Origin: Gordonia humi
GTDB taxonomy: Bacteria > Actinomycetota > Actinomycetes > Mycobacteriales > Mycobacteriaceae
DNA: 64,000 bases
Direction: 5' to 3'
Assembly (NCBI RefSeq): GCF_014197435.1
Contig: NZ_JACIFP010000001.1
Span: forward strand, 3,038,001 to 3,102,000
Shown: one piece after another, positions 17,371-27,380 of the stretch
Position numbering within the stretch: position 1 is the stretch's first letter
Layout: each line of letters begins with the position of its first letter
Notes under the pieces: generated by a model
Database searches by the model: none
Told to the model about the DNA's origin: nothing
What the model saw: the letters and a program-made list of their open reading frames with translations, nothing else
Program-made: the position numbers and the translations under genes

Positions 17371-18356
17371 GGACTCGCTCGCATCCGGTCCGACGGATCA
17401 TCGTGATGATCGTCGTCGCGGTTCTCGCGTCGACCGCCGCCGCATGCGGACTGGAGTCCGGCGGCGCCGTCCCGCTCCCGGTGAAGCCCGGCTCCATCAA
17501 GGAGAATCCCGACCTGGCGGGAGTCAAACTGACCGTCGGGTCGAAGGACTTCACCGAACAGGTGATCCTCGGTTACATCCTCGAATTCAGTCTGGCCGCG
17601 GCGGGAGCCGACGTCCGCGACCTGACGAACATCCAGGGATCGAACTCCTCGCGCGATGCGATGGTGGCCGGACAGGTGGACCTGAACATCGAGTACACCG
17701 GAACCGGATGGATCAACTACCTCGGCAACGAGAAGCCCATCGCGGATCCGACCGAGCAGTTCGAGGCGGTCCGCGACCAGGATCTGAAGGAGAACGACGT
17801 GGTCTGGACGGACCCGTCTCCGTTGGACAATACGTACGCGCTGGCGGTCAATCAGTCCAATCTGGCCAAACTCGGTGTCACGACGCTGTCGCAGTACGCG
17901 GAACTGGTCAAGACGAATCCGGCTGCCGCGACCACGTGCCTGGAGACCGAGTTCCGCAGCCGCCAGGACGGATTCCCCGGTATGGCGGCGGCGTACGGGT
18001 TCGATCCGGGCGCGGCCCGAACCCAGATCCTGCAGACCGGCATCATCTACCAGGCGACGGCGAACGGCAACTGCGCGTTCGGCGAGGTCTTCACCACCGA
18101 CGGTCGGATCAAGGCGCTCGACTTGACGGTCCTCGAGGACGACAAGTCGTTCTTCCCGCACTACAACGCGGCGCTGACCATGCGCAAGGAGACCGCCGAG
18201 GCGCACCCGGCGATTGCCGAGGTGATGAAGCCGGTGATGGAGACGCTCAACTCCGACGAGATCAGCGAACTCAACAAGCAGGTGGACGTCGACGGTCGCG
18301 AACCCGCCGACGTCGCCCGCGACTGGCTCGTCCAGAAGGGTTTCGTCACCGTGTAG
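17367..18356 (+). CDS. Osmoprotectant-binding lipoprotein (OpuCC/ProX-like)
   Basis: Substrate-binding lipoprotein (329 residues) of the importer. The signal peptide MRTRSHPVRRIIVMIVVAV ends in a lipobox ASTAAACG, so Cys is lipidated and the protein is anchored outside the membrane. The mature part has the OpuAC/ProX pattern: LTVGSKDFTEQVILGYILE, LTNIQGSNSSRDAMVAGQVD, NIEYTGTGW and NTYALAVNQ. The ligand is probably a quaternary ammonium osmolyte; the exact one cannot be read from sequence. Last gene of the four-gene operon; it faces bluB with only 27 bases between stops. Confidence 0.93.
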   Translation: MRTRSHPVRRIIVMIVVAVLASTAAACGLESGGAVPLPVKPGSIKENPDLAGVKLTVGSKDFTEQVILGYILEFSLAAAGADVRDLTNIQGSNSSRDAMVAGQVDLNIEYTGTGWINYLGNEKPIADPTEQFEAVRDQDLKENDVVWTDPSPLDNTYALAVNQSNLAKLGVTTLSQYAELVKTNPAAATTCLETEFRSRQDGFPGMAAAYGFDPGAARTQILQTGIIYQATANGNCAFGEVFTTDGRIKALDLTVLEDDKSFFPHYNAALTMRKETAEAHPAIAEVMKPVMETLNSDEISELNKQVDVDGREPADVARDWLVQKGFVTV

Positions 18357-18383
18357 CGCGCCCCGGAGTGGTGGCTGCGACGG

Positions 18384-19040
18384 TCACCGTGTCTGAAAGC
18401 GCGCTCGCGGGTCCGTCCGGTCCTGCCAGCCCAGGCGCTCCAGTTCCGGTGTCGCATCGAGAGTCTCGGGATACCCGAGGCACAGGTAGGCGACGAGGGT
18501 CCAGTCGGCGGGCACGTCGAGGGCCGCGCGCACCTCGACGGGGTCGATGATCGACACCCAGCCGATTCCCACGCCGCGGGCGCGGGCCGCCAGCCACAGG
18601 GTGCTGATCGCGGTGACCACCGAGTACTCGAGGGTCTGCGGCATCGTCGCGCGGCCCAGGCCCGCGCCCTGACGGGGATCGGGTGCGCAGAACACCGCCA
18701 GGTGCACGGGTGCGTCGTCGAGACCGGCGAGTTTCAGCGACGCGTAGGTGCGCGCACGATCGCCGCTGTACCCGTCGAGCGCACGAGCGTTGCAGCGGGC
18801 GAACACCTCCGTGACCGCCAGTCGGCGTGCCGGGGAGATCACCTGCACCCACCGCCAGGGCTGGCTGTTGCCGACCGACGGCGAGAGCTCCGCGGCGGTC
18901 AGGATCTCGTCGAAGACGTCCGACGGGACCGGATCCGTCCGGAATCGTCGCACGTCGCGGCGCCAGCGCAAGAGCTGGTCCAGTTCGTCGACGAAGTCGC
19001 GCCCGAATGTTCCGGCGGCGCCGCCGGTCCCAGATGTCAT
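18384..19040 (-). CDS. bluB: BluB-like 5,6-dimethylbenzimidazole synthase (nitroreductase fold)
   Basis: A 218-residue flavin-binding nitroreductase-fold protein. BluB cleaves FMN with oxygen to make the lower ligand of cobalamin. Typical BluB stretches are RWRRDVRRFRTDPVP, AELSPSVGNSQPWRWV and the long helix LAARARGVGIGWVSI. An ordinary nitroreductase is the alternative. No cobalamin genes surround it: it follows a SnoaL-like gene by 9 bases, in turn behind an SDR gene on the same strand. Confidence 0.75.
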   Translation of the reverse strand: MTSGTGGAAGTFGRDFVDELDQLLRWRRDVRRFRTDPVPSDVFDEILTAAELSPSVGNSQPWRWVQVISPARRLAVTEVFARCNARALDGYSGDRARTYASLKLAGLDDAPVHLAVFCAPDPRQGAGLGRATMPQTLEYSVVTAISTLWLAARARGVGIGWVSIIDPVEVRAALDVPADWTLVAYLCLGYPETLDATPELERLGWQDRTDPRARFQTR

Positions 19041-19049
19041 GCGCCGAAC

Positions 19050-19541
19050 TTACCGTGGCGGCTGCGACGGCGGTCGCAGTGCGGGGCCCGGCGTCATCGT
19101 CCAGCCGCCTGCCGAGAGGCTGCCGACGGCCTCATAGGTGCGGTCGTATCCGGTACTGCTGATCCGCCAGCCCCGCGCGGTCCGGCGGTACTCGTCCCGA
19201 TAGAACGCGGCGCCGATGATCATGACGTCGAACTCGGGCACGATGACCCGATCCTGGAGATACCAGGAGCCGGTCGCGGTGTCGCCGTCGACCTCGATGA
19301 TCGGATGGTCGGCGCGGTGCTCGGTGACGATGGTCGGGCCCATCGCCGTGCGGAAGTACTCGATCACACCGGCGCGGTCGGTGAAGGTCAGGTCCCGGCC
19401 GCCCATCTGCGTGCCGTAGGCGGTCTGCACGTCCGCGGTCAGGGTGGACGCGACCAGATCCCAGTCCTTCGTGTCGACGCCGCGGAGATAGCGGTACTTG
19501 AGTTCTTCGATGGCGCGGATCGTCTGCGGGTCGGTGGTCAT
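19050..19541 (-). CDS. SnoaL-like (NTF2-fold) protein
   Basis: A 163-residue protein with the SnoaL/NTF2-like fold pattern: IRAIEELKYRYLRGVDTKDWD at the N-terminus, then AGVIEYFRTAMGP and TATGSWYLQDRV. The His in EHRADH and the Asp in DTKDWD sit where catalytic residues of SnoaL-type isomerases and dehydratases often lie. The start ATG at 19541 has GGAGAC in front. It is the middle gene of an SDR-SnoaL-BluB run on the minus strand; such SnoaL/SDR pairs are common in steroid and aromatic catabolism in actinomycetes. The function is unknown. Confidence 0.8.
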   Translation of the reverse strand: MTTDPQTIRAIEELKYRYLRGVDTKDWDLVASTLTADVQTAYGTQMGGRDLTFTDRAGVIEYFRTAMGPTIVTEHRADHPIIEVDGDTATGSWYLQDRVIVPEFDVMIIGAAFYRDEYRRTARGWRISSTGYDRTYEAVGSLSAGGWTMTPGPALRPPSQPPR

Positions 19542-19573
19542 GGCGTCTCCTCGTCGGACGTTGGATGCGCCCG

Positions 19574-20356
19574 TCACAGGTCCGGAATCGGCAGTGCGAC
19601 GTTCGGGGCTTCGAGACCGCCGTCGACCTCGACGATCTTGCCGGTCACATAGCCCGCCGCGTCGCTCGCGAGATACACGGCCGCCGCGGCGATCTCGTCG
19701 GCGTCGCCGAGCCGCCTCATGGGGGTGTTCTGCTCGATCTCGCCGCGCATCTCGTCGTTGTCGGCGACGTAGCCGAGCGCCGAGGTCAGAACGGCGCCCG
19801 GGGCGATCGCGTTGACCCGGATCTTCGGGGCGAGGTCTTCGGCGGCCATCCGCGTGTAGTGCGCGAGGGCTGCCTTCGACGTGCCGTAGGCCAGGAATGC
19901 GCGCCCGGCGAGTCTGCCCATCGACGAGGTGATGTTGATGATGGAGCCGCCCCCGTTCTCGAGCATCACCGGCACCGCGGCGAGATTGAGTGCGTGGGCG
20001 GTGCCGACGTTGAACGAGAAGGCTCGCTCGAGGTGCACGACCTTCGTGTCGAGGAAGGTCCTGGGCGGCGCGCCGCCGACGTTGTTGACCACGATGTCGA
20101 CGCGACCGGTCTCGGCGACGGCCCGCTCGACGAGCACCCCGGCGTCCTCGTCGGCCAGGTCGAGGGGAACGGCGATCGCTCGCCGACCGGTCGCGGTGAT
20201 CTGCTCGGCCACCCGGACGAGATCGGCCTCGGTCCGCGCCGTGATGACGACGTCGGCGCCCGCCTGCGCGAATCCGATCGCGATCGCGGCGCCGATACCG
20301 CGTCCGGAGCCGGTCACGATAGCGGTCTTGCCGTCGAGCTGAAACTTCTCGAGCAC
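19574..20356 (-). CDS. Short-chain dehydrogenase/reductase
   Basis: A 260-residue classical SDR. The nucleotide motif is [12 protein letters not shown] near residue 15; NNVGG replaces the usual NNAG. The catalytic set is Asn in FSFNVG, Ser in NITSSMG, and Tyr/Lys in AYGTSKAAL. The C-terminus [13 protein letters not shown] is typical. The Rossmann residues after beta-2 ([10 protein letters not shown], Arg after the strand) suggest NADP preference. The start is GTG at 20356 with GGGAG upstream. Divergent from an IclR-type regulator across a 69-base gap containing a 12-base palindrome, so it is probably regulated by it. Confidence 0.88.
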   Translation of the reverse strand: MLEKFQLDGKTAIVTGSGRGIGAAIAIGFAQAGADVVITARTEADLVRVAEQITATGRRAIAVPLDLADEDAGVLVERAVAETGRVDIVVNNVGGAPPRTFLDTKVVHLERAFSFNVGTAHALNLAAVPVMLENGGGSIINITSSMGRLAGRAFLAYGTSKAALAHYTRMAAEDLAPKIRVNAIAPGAVLTSALGYVADNDEMRGEIEQNTPMRRLGDADEIAAAAVYLASDAAGYVTGKIVEVDGGLEAPNVALPIPDL

Positions 20357-20375
20357 GTGGAGACTCCCTTGAGAA

Positions 20376-20409
20376 TCGAATATTCGAGTTCTATGGTATG
20401 AATATCCGA
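20376..20409. promoter_or_regulatory. Palindrome and direct repeat in the SDR/IclR divergent promoter
   Basis: TCGAATATTCGA is a perfect 12-base palindrome at 20376-20387. The half-unit GAATATTCGA recurs as GAATATCCGA at 20400-20409, exactly 22 bases further (about two helical turns). This arrangement suits binding of a dimeric or tetrameric regulator, presumably the adjacent IclR-type protein. Confidence 0.5.
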
Positions 20410-20425
20410 CACACCGTAGCCGGAT

Positions 20426-21325
20426 GTGATCGATCCGACAAGCGACGGGAGCCGACTGGAGATGGCCGGATCCCCGCCGACCCGTCGGGTCGTCGACACG
20501 CTCGAATACCTGGCCCACGCCGAAGCGCCGCGGACCATCGCGCAGATCGCCGATGCGATCGGCGCCGCCCGGCCGACGATGTCGGCGATCCTCGCCGAAC
20601 TCGATGACGCGGGATGGGTCGTGCGCGACGCCGGTCGCGCGTACTCGCTCGGACCGGGTGCCGCGGGGCTGTCGCACCATCCCGGCGGCGGCCCGACGAT
20701 GACGGCCGACGTGATCGCGGTGGCCGAGGACCTGGTCGCCGCGACGTCGTGCGGTGTGACGATCAGCAGGCTCACCTCCGACCGGATGACCGTCGTGGCG
20801 AAGGTGCACTCGAGGACGCGACCTGTGCCCGGTCTCGGACTCGGGCAGTCCCTCGCCGTCGGCTATCCGGCGGGCGCCGCGTGCATGGCGTGGCGCTCGC
20901 CCGCGGAACAGGCGGCGTGGCGCGGCGTCGACGGACGCGGCGACCGTCGACGGCGGCTGCTCGACGGTGTTCGACGGCTCGGCTACGCGGTGTACCGCCC
21001 CGCGTCCTCGGACGCGTCGCTGGTCGAGTCGCTCGCTGACCTGCTCGGCGCCGTGGGGCCCATGCTGATCGATCCAGCGGTACGCCGATCGGCCGTCCGG
21101 CAGCTCGCCGAGCTGTCTTCGCGCGCATACCTTCCCGCCGATCTCGCGGTCGACGACGCACTGCCGATCAGTTACCTCGCGGCACCGGTGTTCGCTCGCG
21201 GTGCGGCCGACTTCGAGCTGCAGCTCGGTGTGCTCCGATCCGCCGTCGACCCCGCTGAACGCCGCGAACTCACCACGGCGACCACCGAGGCCGCGGCCCG
21301 GATCTCCGCACTGCTCGACGCCTGA
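20426..21325 (+). CDS. IclR-family-like transcriptional regulator
   Basis: A protein of up to 299 residues with an N-terminal winged helix of IclR type: [49 protein letters not shown], followed by [10 protein letters not shown]. The remaining 190 residues correspond to the effector domain but are weakly conserved ([17 protein letters not shown]). The start could be GTG at 20426 or ATG at 20462 (MAGSPPTRR); the second has GGAG directly abutting it. Divergent from the SDR-SnoaL-BluB operon, its likely target. Confidence 0.72.
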   Translation: MIDPTSDGSRLEMAGSPPTRRVVDTLEYLAHAEAPRTIAQIADAIGAARPTMSAILAELDDAGWVVRDAGRAYSLGPGAAGLSHHPGGGPTMTADVIAVAEDLVAATSCGVTISRLTSDRMTVVAKVHSRTRPVPGLGLGQSLAVGYPAGAACMAWRSPAEQAAWRGVDGRGDRRRRLLDGVRRLGYAVYRPASSDASLVESLADLLGAVGPMLIDPAVRRSAVRQLAELSSRAYLPADLAVDDALPISYLAAPVFARGAADFELQLGVLRSAVDPAERRELTTATTEAAARISALLDA

Positions 21326-21357
21326 GCCGGCCGACCGCCGACCGTGCCGGAGCGAGG

Positions 21358-22032
21358 CTACGCCGGAGGATCGCCGAGGAGGTCGGCGTAGTCGGAGCGG
21401 ACCTCGGGGCGCACGAGCGCGCGCAGCATCAGTGCGAGCTGGGCGTCGGCGTACTCGTCGAGGGTCATCGTCTGCTGGAAGTACCAGTGCTTGAGGGCCC
21501 ATGCGTGGGCCAGGAGCAGCAGGTCGTACGCGACGAGGTCGGCGTTCGGCGCCGCGAGGAGGCCGGCGTCGACACCTGCGCGGACGGCGGTGCGCAGCGG
21601 CTCACTCGTCTCGACCTCGAGCGTCTTGATCTTCTCGCGCCCCTGGATCGAGAGCGCATTCGACTCCCGGTACGTGAGAACCGCGGCGTGCCGGTAACGC
21701 GCGATCACCTGGCAGTACGCGGTGAACGCGGCGGCGAGGCGTCGAACGGGATCGTCGCCTGCCGCGTCGACGGCAGCGGGCACCGTGGTCCGGAATGCGT
21801 CGAGGACCTCGACGATGACGGCGAGTAGCACTTCGTCCTTGCCGCCGAAGTAGCGATAGATCAGACCGACGCTCACGCCCGCCTCGGCGGCCAACGCCTG
21901 CATCGACACCGCTTCCGAACCCGCGCGCTCCATGAGTCGCGCGGCGGCGTCGAGTATCTGACGCGATCGCATCGAGGCGCTGACCTCGCGCACGGCCTCG
22001 CTGACTGACGTGCGCTGCGGATCCGCGGTCAT
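21358..22032 (-). CDS. TetR-family repressor of the alicyclic acid degradation cluster
   Basis: A 224-residue TetR protein. The HTH region (about residues 22-70) reads [48 protein letters not shown]. The ligand domain is long and helical with [18 protein letters not shown]. It is divergent from the eight-gene acyl-CoA cluster starting at 22198; the 165-base gap holds three copies of one palindromic operator, one next to its own start. By analogy with FadR-type TetR repressors of fatty-acid degradation, an acyl-CoA intermediate (for example cyclohexanecarboxyl-CoA) is the likely inducer; that is an inference. Confidence 0.9.
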   Translation of the reverse strand: MTADPQRTSVSEAVREVSASMRSRQILDAAARLMERAGSEAVSMQALAAEAGVSVGLIYRYFGGKDEVLLAVIVEVLDAFRTTVPAAVDAAGDDPVRRLAAAFTAYCQVIARYRHAAVLTYRESNALSIQGREKIKTLEVETSEPLRTAVRAGVDAGLLAAPNADLVAYDLLLLAHAWALKHWYFQQTMTLDEYADAQLALMLRALVRPEVRSDYADLLGDPPA

Positions 22033-22051
22033 CGGTCCCTCCTTCTCGATG

Positions 22052-22155
22052 TGAATCGATGTTCATCGTAACGCCGCTCGCGGAACGGATTTCACCGTGA
22101 CCCTTGACACCCATCGTGAATGAACATAGATTCATTCGCAATGAATCAATATTCA
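22052..22155. promoter_or_regulatory. Three TGAA-N6-TTCA operators
   Basis: Three related 14-base palindromes: TGAATCGATGTTCA at 22052-22065, TGAACATAGATTCA at 22121-22134 and TGAATCAATATTCA at 22142-22155. The last two are 21 bases apart (two helical turns) and lie at the presumed promoter of the catabolic operon; the first lies 20 bases before the tetR start. The middle site extends to GAATGAA-N6-TTCATTC. The words resemble FadR-type TetR boxes of Gram-positive bacteria. Confidence 0.7.
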
Positions 22156-22197
22156 TTTCACGTCCGGAGTCACTGACATCAACCCGAGGAGCACGTC

Positions 22198-22995
22198 ATG
22201 AGCCAGTACGAAGACATCACCTACGAGGTCGTCGACAACGCGGGGATCATCACCCTCAACCGTCCGCAGCGGTACAACGCGTTCCGGGCGCAGACGGTCG
22301 ACGAGCTGATCGCGGCCTTCCAGCGGGCCTGGTCCGACCACACGGTCCGCGCGGTGATCTTGACCGGTGCCGGCGAGAAGGCGTTCTGCACGGGCGGCGA
22401 CGTCAAGCAGCGCGCCGAGACCGGCGACTACGGGCCGTCCGAGCTGGACCGCTTCCGCATCGGAGACCTGCACAAGCTCATGCGCGACATCCCGAAGCCG
22501 GTCATCGCCGCAGTCAACGGCATAGCGGTCGGCGGCGGCCACGTGCTGCACGTGCTCGCCGACGTCACCCTCGCCGCCGACACCGCGAAGTTCGGTCAGG
22601 CGGGCCCGCGCGTCGGATCGTTCGACGCCGGATTCGGCTCGGCGTATCTCGCCCGCGTCGTCGGCGAGAAGAAGGCGCGCGAGATCTGGTTCTGGTGCCG
22701 CCAGTACTCGGCCGCCGAGGCCCTCGACATGGGGTTGGTGAACAAGGTGGTTCCGGCCGACCGGCTGCTCGACGAGGCGAAGGCGTGGGTCGCCGAAGTC
22801 GCCGAGAAGAGCCCGACCGCCATCAAGTTCCTCAAGCAGTCGTTCAACGCCGACACCGATCACCAGGCGGGCTTCTCGAACATGGCGATGACCGCGCTCG
22901 ACCTGTTCGTCGTCTCGCCCGAGGGCGCCGAGGGCGCCGCGGCGTTCGCCGAGAAGCGCCCGGCCGACTTCGCCGCCCACGTCGACTGGCACTAG
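22198..22995 (+). CDS. badI: 2-ketocyclohexanecarboxyl-CoA hydrolase (BadI-like)
   Basis: A 265-residue crotonase-fold enzyme. BadI hydrolytically opens the ring of 2-ketocyclohexanecarboxyl-CoA to give pimeloyl-CoA. Sequence features match the BadI/MenB branch: LNRPQRYNAFRAQTVDELI, AFCTGGDVKQ, GGGHVLHVLADVTLA, FGQAGPRVGSFDAGFGSAY and RVVGEKKAREIW. MenB is the alternative by family, but the context (BadH-, AliA- and BadK-like genes) favours BadI. First gene of the cluster, directly behind the TetR operators; RBS GAGGAG precedes the ATG. Confidence 0.85.
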   Translation: MSQYEDITYEVVDNAGIITLNRPQRYNAFRAQTVDELIAAFQRAWSDHTVRAVILTGAGEKAFCTGGDVKQRAETGDYGPSELDRFRIGDLHKLMRDIPKPVIAAVNGIAVGGGHVLHVLADVTLAADTAKFGQAGPRVGSFDAGFGSAYLARVVGEKKAREIWFWCRQYSAAEALDMGLVNKVVPADRLLDEAKAWVAEVAEKSPTAIKFLKQSFNADTDHQAGFSNMAMTALDLFVVSPEGAEGAAAFAEKRPADFAAHVDWH

Positions 22996-23026
22996 AGCCG
23001 ACCTCACCTGACGACGGGAGATCATC

Positions 23027-24172
23027 GTGCACTACGGATTCGACGACGACCAGCAGGTGTTCCGCACCGAGATGGCCCGGTGGGCCGACAAGGTCCTGGC
23101 CCCGCATTACCAGTCCGACGACAAGGCCGCGGAGTTCCGGCGACAACAGGCCGTCGACATGGCTGAGATGGGCCTGACCGGACTGCGCATCCCCGAAGAG
23201 TACGGGGGACAGGACGCGACGGCGGTGATCGCCGGAATCGCCGCGGAAGAAGTCGGTCGGGCGGACTTCAACGCCGGCTACCTCATCATCAACACCGCGT
23301 TGATCAGCGACATCCTGGTACGCAACTGCACCGACGAGCAGAAGGCCGCGTGGCTGCCCGCGATCGCATCCGGGGAGACCGTCCCGTGCATCATGATCAC
23401 CGAGCCCGAACACGGAACCGACGCCGCCGCACTGGGACTCAAGGCCGTACCCACCGACGACGGTTGGCGGCTGTCCGGGGAGAAGACCTCGATCACATTG
23501 GGCATGGCCGCCGACCGCGCCGTCGTACTGGCTCGCACCGGCGGCGCCGGTGCCCGCGGAGTCAGCGCCTTCTGGGTGGACCTGACCGATCCGGGCGTCA
23601 CGAGGTCGCCCTTCGACGATCTGGGCAGCCGGGCCATCGGCCGAGCGTCGGTGCACTTCGACGACGTCCACGTGACGTCGGGAGATCTGATCGGTCAGGA
23701 GGGCGGCGGTTTCGTCTCGGTGATGCAGGGATTCGACTACTCCCGGGCGATCATCGGTCTGCTCTGTCTCGGAGCCGCGCAGCAATCGCTCGACGAAGCG
23801 ATCGCCTGGGCGCGGGACCGGCAGGCGTTCGGCCAGCCGATCGGCAGATTCCAGGGCGTCTCGTTCCCGCTCGCCGAGCACGCCACCTACATCACCGGCG
23901 CCCGCCATGTCTGTTACGAGGCCCTGTGGCGCAAGGACAACGACGTCGAGCACTCGGCCGAAGCCGCGATGGCCAAGTTCTGGGCACCGAAACTGTCGGC
24001 CGACGTCATTCACCAATGCCTGCTGACTCTCGGTCATGTCGGCTACTCCACCGAACACAAGGTCGGCCAGCGCCTGCGCGACGTCATCGGCCTGGAGATC
24101 GGCGACGGCACCGCACAGGTCTCCAAGCTGGTCATCTCCCGCAGCCTCCTGGGACGTACCGCCGCCCCGTAG
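23027..24172 (+). CDS. Acyl-CoA dehydrogenase, probable cyclohexane(ene)carboxyl-CoA dehydrogenase, Asp at catalytic-base position
   Basis: FAD enzyme of 381 residues that introduces the alpha-beta double bond into an acyl-CoA. Family stretches: RIPEEYGGQDATAV, MITEPEHGTDAAALG, SGEKTSITLG, and DRQAFGQPIGRFQGVSFPLAEH. The C-terminal catalytic motif, normally YEGT with Glu as base, reads IGDGTAQVSKLVI, so Asp occupies that position. In this cluster it is the best candidate for the AliB role (cyclohexanecarboxyl-CoA to cyclohex-1-enecarboxyl-CoA). The start is GTG at 23027 with GGGAG upstream; it follows badI by 31 bases. Confidence 0.82.
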   Translation: MHYGFDDDQQVFRTEMARWADKVLAPHYQSDDKAAEFRRQQAVDMAEMGLTGLRIPEEYGGQDATAVIAGIAAEEVGRADFNAGYLIINTALISDILVRNCTDEQKAAWLPAIASGETVPCIMITEPEHGTDAAALGLKAVPTDDGWRLSGEKTSITLGMAADRAVVLARTGGAGARGVSAFWVDLTDPGVTRSPFDDLGSRAIGRASVHFDDVHVTSGDLIGQEGGGFVSVMQGFDYSRAIIGLLCLGAAQQSLDEAIAWARDRQAFGQPIGRFQGVSFPLAEHATYITGARHVCYEALWRKDNDVEHSAEAAMAKFWAPKLSADVIHQCLLTLGHVGYSTEHKVGQRLRDVIGLEIGDGTAQVSKLVISRSLLGRTAAP

Positions 24173-24237
24173 ACGTCGGTCGGCGCTTGCGCCGAACGCC
24201 GCGAATAACCTCACTCACCACGACAGGACGCACACTC

Positions 24238-24978
24238 ATGAGCAAGCTCACCGACAAGATCGCATTCGTCACCGGCGCCGGACAGGGGATCGGCGCGGCC
24301 ATCGCGACGAAGCTGGCCGCCGAGGGCGCCACCGTCGTCGTCACCGACGTCAACGCCGACACCGCCGAGGCCACCGCGGCCGAACTCGGCAACGAAAGCA
24401 TCGGCCTGCGGGTCGACGTCACCAGCCGCGACTCGGTGAACGCCGCCGTCGACACCGTCATCGAGCGGTTCGGGCGCCTCGACGTACTGGTCAACAACGC
24501 GGGCTGGGACAAGGCCGAACCGTTCGTCGAGTCCGAGCCCGAGACATGGGACCGGGTGATCGCGATCAACCTGTACGGCGTTCTCAACACCTCGAAGAAG
24601 ATCCTGCCGATCATGGCCGACCAGGGATTCGGGCACGTGGTGAATCTCGGCTCGGACGCCGGCCGCGTCGGTTCCTCGGGCGAAGCCGTGTACTCGGCCG
24701 CCAAAGGCGGAGTCATCGCCTTCACCAAGTCGACCGCCCGTGAGATGGCGCGGTCGCAGGTCAACATCAACTGCGTGTGCCCCGGTCCCACGGACACCGC
24801 GCTGTTCGCGTCGATGGGCGGGGAGAAGCTGCGCGCCGCACTGCAGAAGGCCATCCCGCTGCGTCGTCTCGGTCAGCCCGAGGACCTCGCCAACACCGTC
24901 GCCTTCCTCGCCTCCGATGAGGCCTCCTTCATCACCGGACAGACCGTCAGCGTCAGCGGCGGCCTCTCCATGAGCTGA
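24238..24978 (+). CDS. badH: 2-hydroxycyclohexanecarboxyl-CoA dehydrogenase (BadH-like SDR)
   Basis: A 246-residue SDR that should oxidise 2-hydroxycyclohexanecarboxyl-CoA to the 2-keto form with NAD; Asp after the second strand (VVTDVNAD) favours NAD. Motifs: TGAGQGIGAAIA, VNNAGWDKAEPF, INLYGVLN, and catalytic Ser/Tyr/Lys in NLGSDAGRVGSSGEAVYSAAKGG. The NNAGWD and SDAxRVGSSGEAVY stretches and VCPGPTDTALF are hallmarks shared with BadH of Rhodopseudomonas. It acts just before BadI in the pathway. Confidence 0.85.
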   Translation: MSKLTDKIAFVTGAGQGIGAAIATKLAAEGATVVVTDVNADTAEATAAELGNESIGLRVDVTSRDSVNAAVDTVIERFGRLDVLVNNAGWDKAEPFVESEPETWDRVIAINLYGVLNTSKKILPIMADQGFGHVVNLGSDAGRVGSSGEAVYSAAKGGVIAFTKSTAREMARSQVNINCVCPGPTDTALFASMGGEKLRAALQKAIPLRRLGQPEDLANTVAFLASDEASFITGQTVSVSGGLSMS

Positions 24979-24990
24979 GACGAGAATCCC

Positions 24991-26600
<1,610 letters not shown>

Positions 26601-26604
<4 letters not shown>

Positions 26605-27380
26605 CCGATCCGACGACCGTGACCCTCGACGTGACCGATGGAGTCGCCCTGGTCACGGTGAACAGGCCCGAGGTCCGCAACGCGATCAACGCCCAGGTGC
26701 AGGCCGACCTCGCGGCCGCACTCGACGAGGTGCGCCGCGATGACGCCGTCGGGGCGGTGGTGTTCACCGGTGCGGGGGACAGGGCGTTCGCCGCCGGAGC
26801 CGACATCGGGCAGTTGCGGAACTACGACATGCACACCGGGCTCGCCGGCTCGATGGGCCGGCTCTACGACACCGTCGAACAGTTCGAGAAGCCGACGATC
26901 GCGGCGGTGAACGGTTACGCGCTCGGCGGCGGTTGTGAGCTGTCGATGGCGTGCGACATCCGGATCGCATCGGAGAGAGCATGTTTCGGACTTCCGGAGA
27001 CCACGCTGTCGGTGCTGCCCGGCGCGGGTGGAACTCAGCGACTGGCGCGGCTGGTCGGCGTGGGGCTCGCCATCGACATGATCCTCACCGCACGCACGCT
27101 GACCGCCGACGAGGCACTGACCGCGGGACTGGCGACCTACGTGGTGCCCGCCGAGGACCTGCTCGACAAGGCCCGCGAGGTGGCGGCCTCGATCATCGCG
27201 AAGGGGCCGGTGGCCGTACGACTGGCCACGACGGTGATCCGGGCGGGGATGGACGCCGACCAGCACACCGGGCAGGTCATCGAACGACTCGCCCAGTCGC
27301 TGCTGTACACGACAGCTGACAAGTCGGAGGGCGCGGCCGCGTTCCTGGCCAAGCGCACGCCCGAATGGAGCGGCCGATGA
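26601..27380 (+). CDS. badK: Enoyl-CoA hydratase, cyclohex-1-enecarboxyl-CoA hydratase-like (BadK)
   Basis: A 259-residue crotonase that hydrates cyclohex-1-enecarboxyl-CoA and possibly straight-chain enoyl-CoA formed from pimeloyl-CoA. Both catalytic glutamates of hydratases are present: GGGCELSMACD and FGLPETTLSVLPGAGGTQR. The oxyanion loop is AFAAGADIGQL. The start ATG at 26601 overlaps the aliA stop; its own stop overlaps the next start (ATGA). Context supports the BadK role, though a general hydratase would look the same. Confidence 0.8.
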
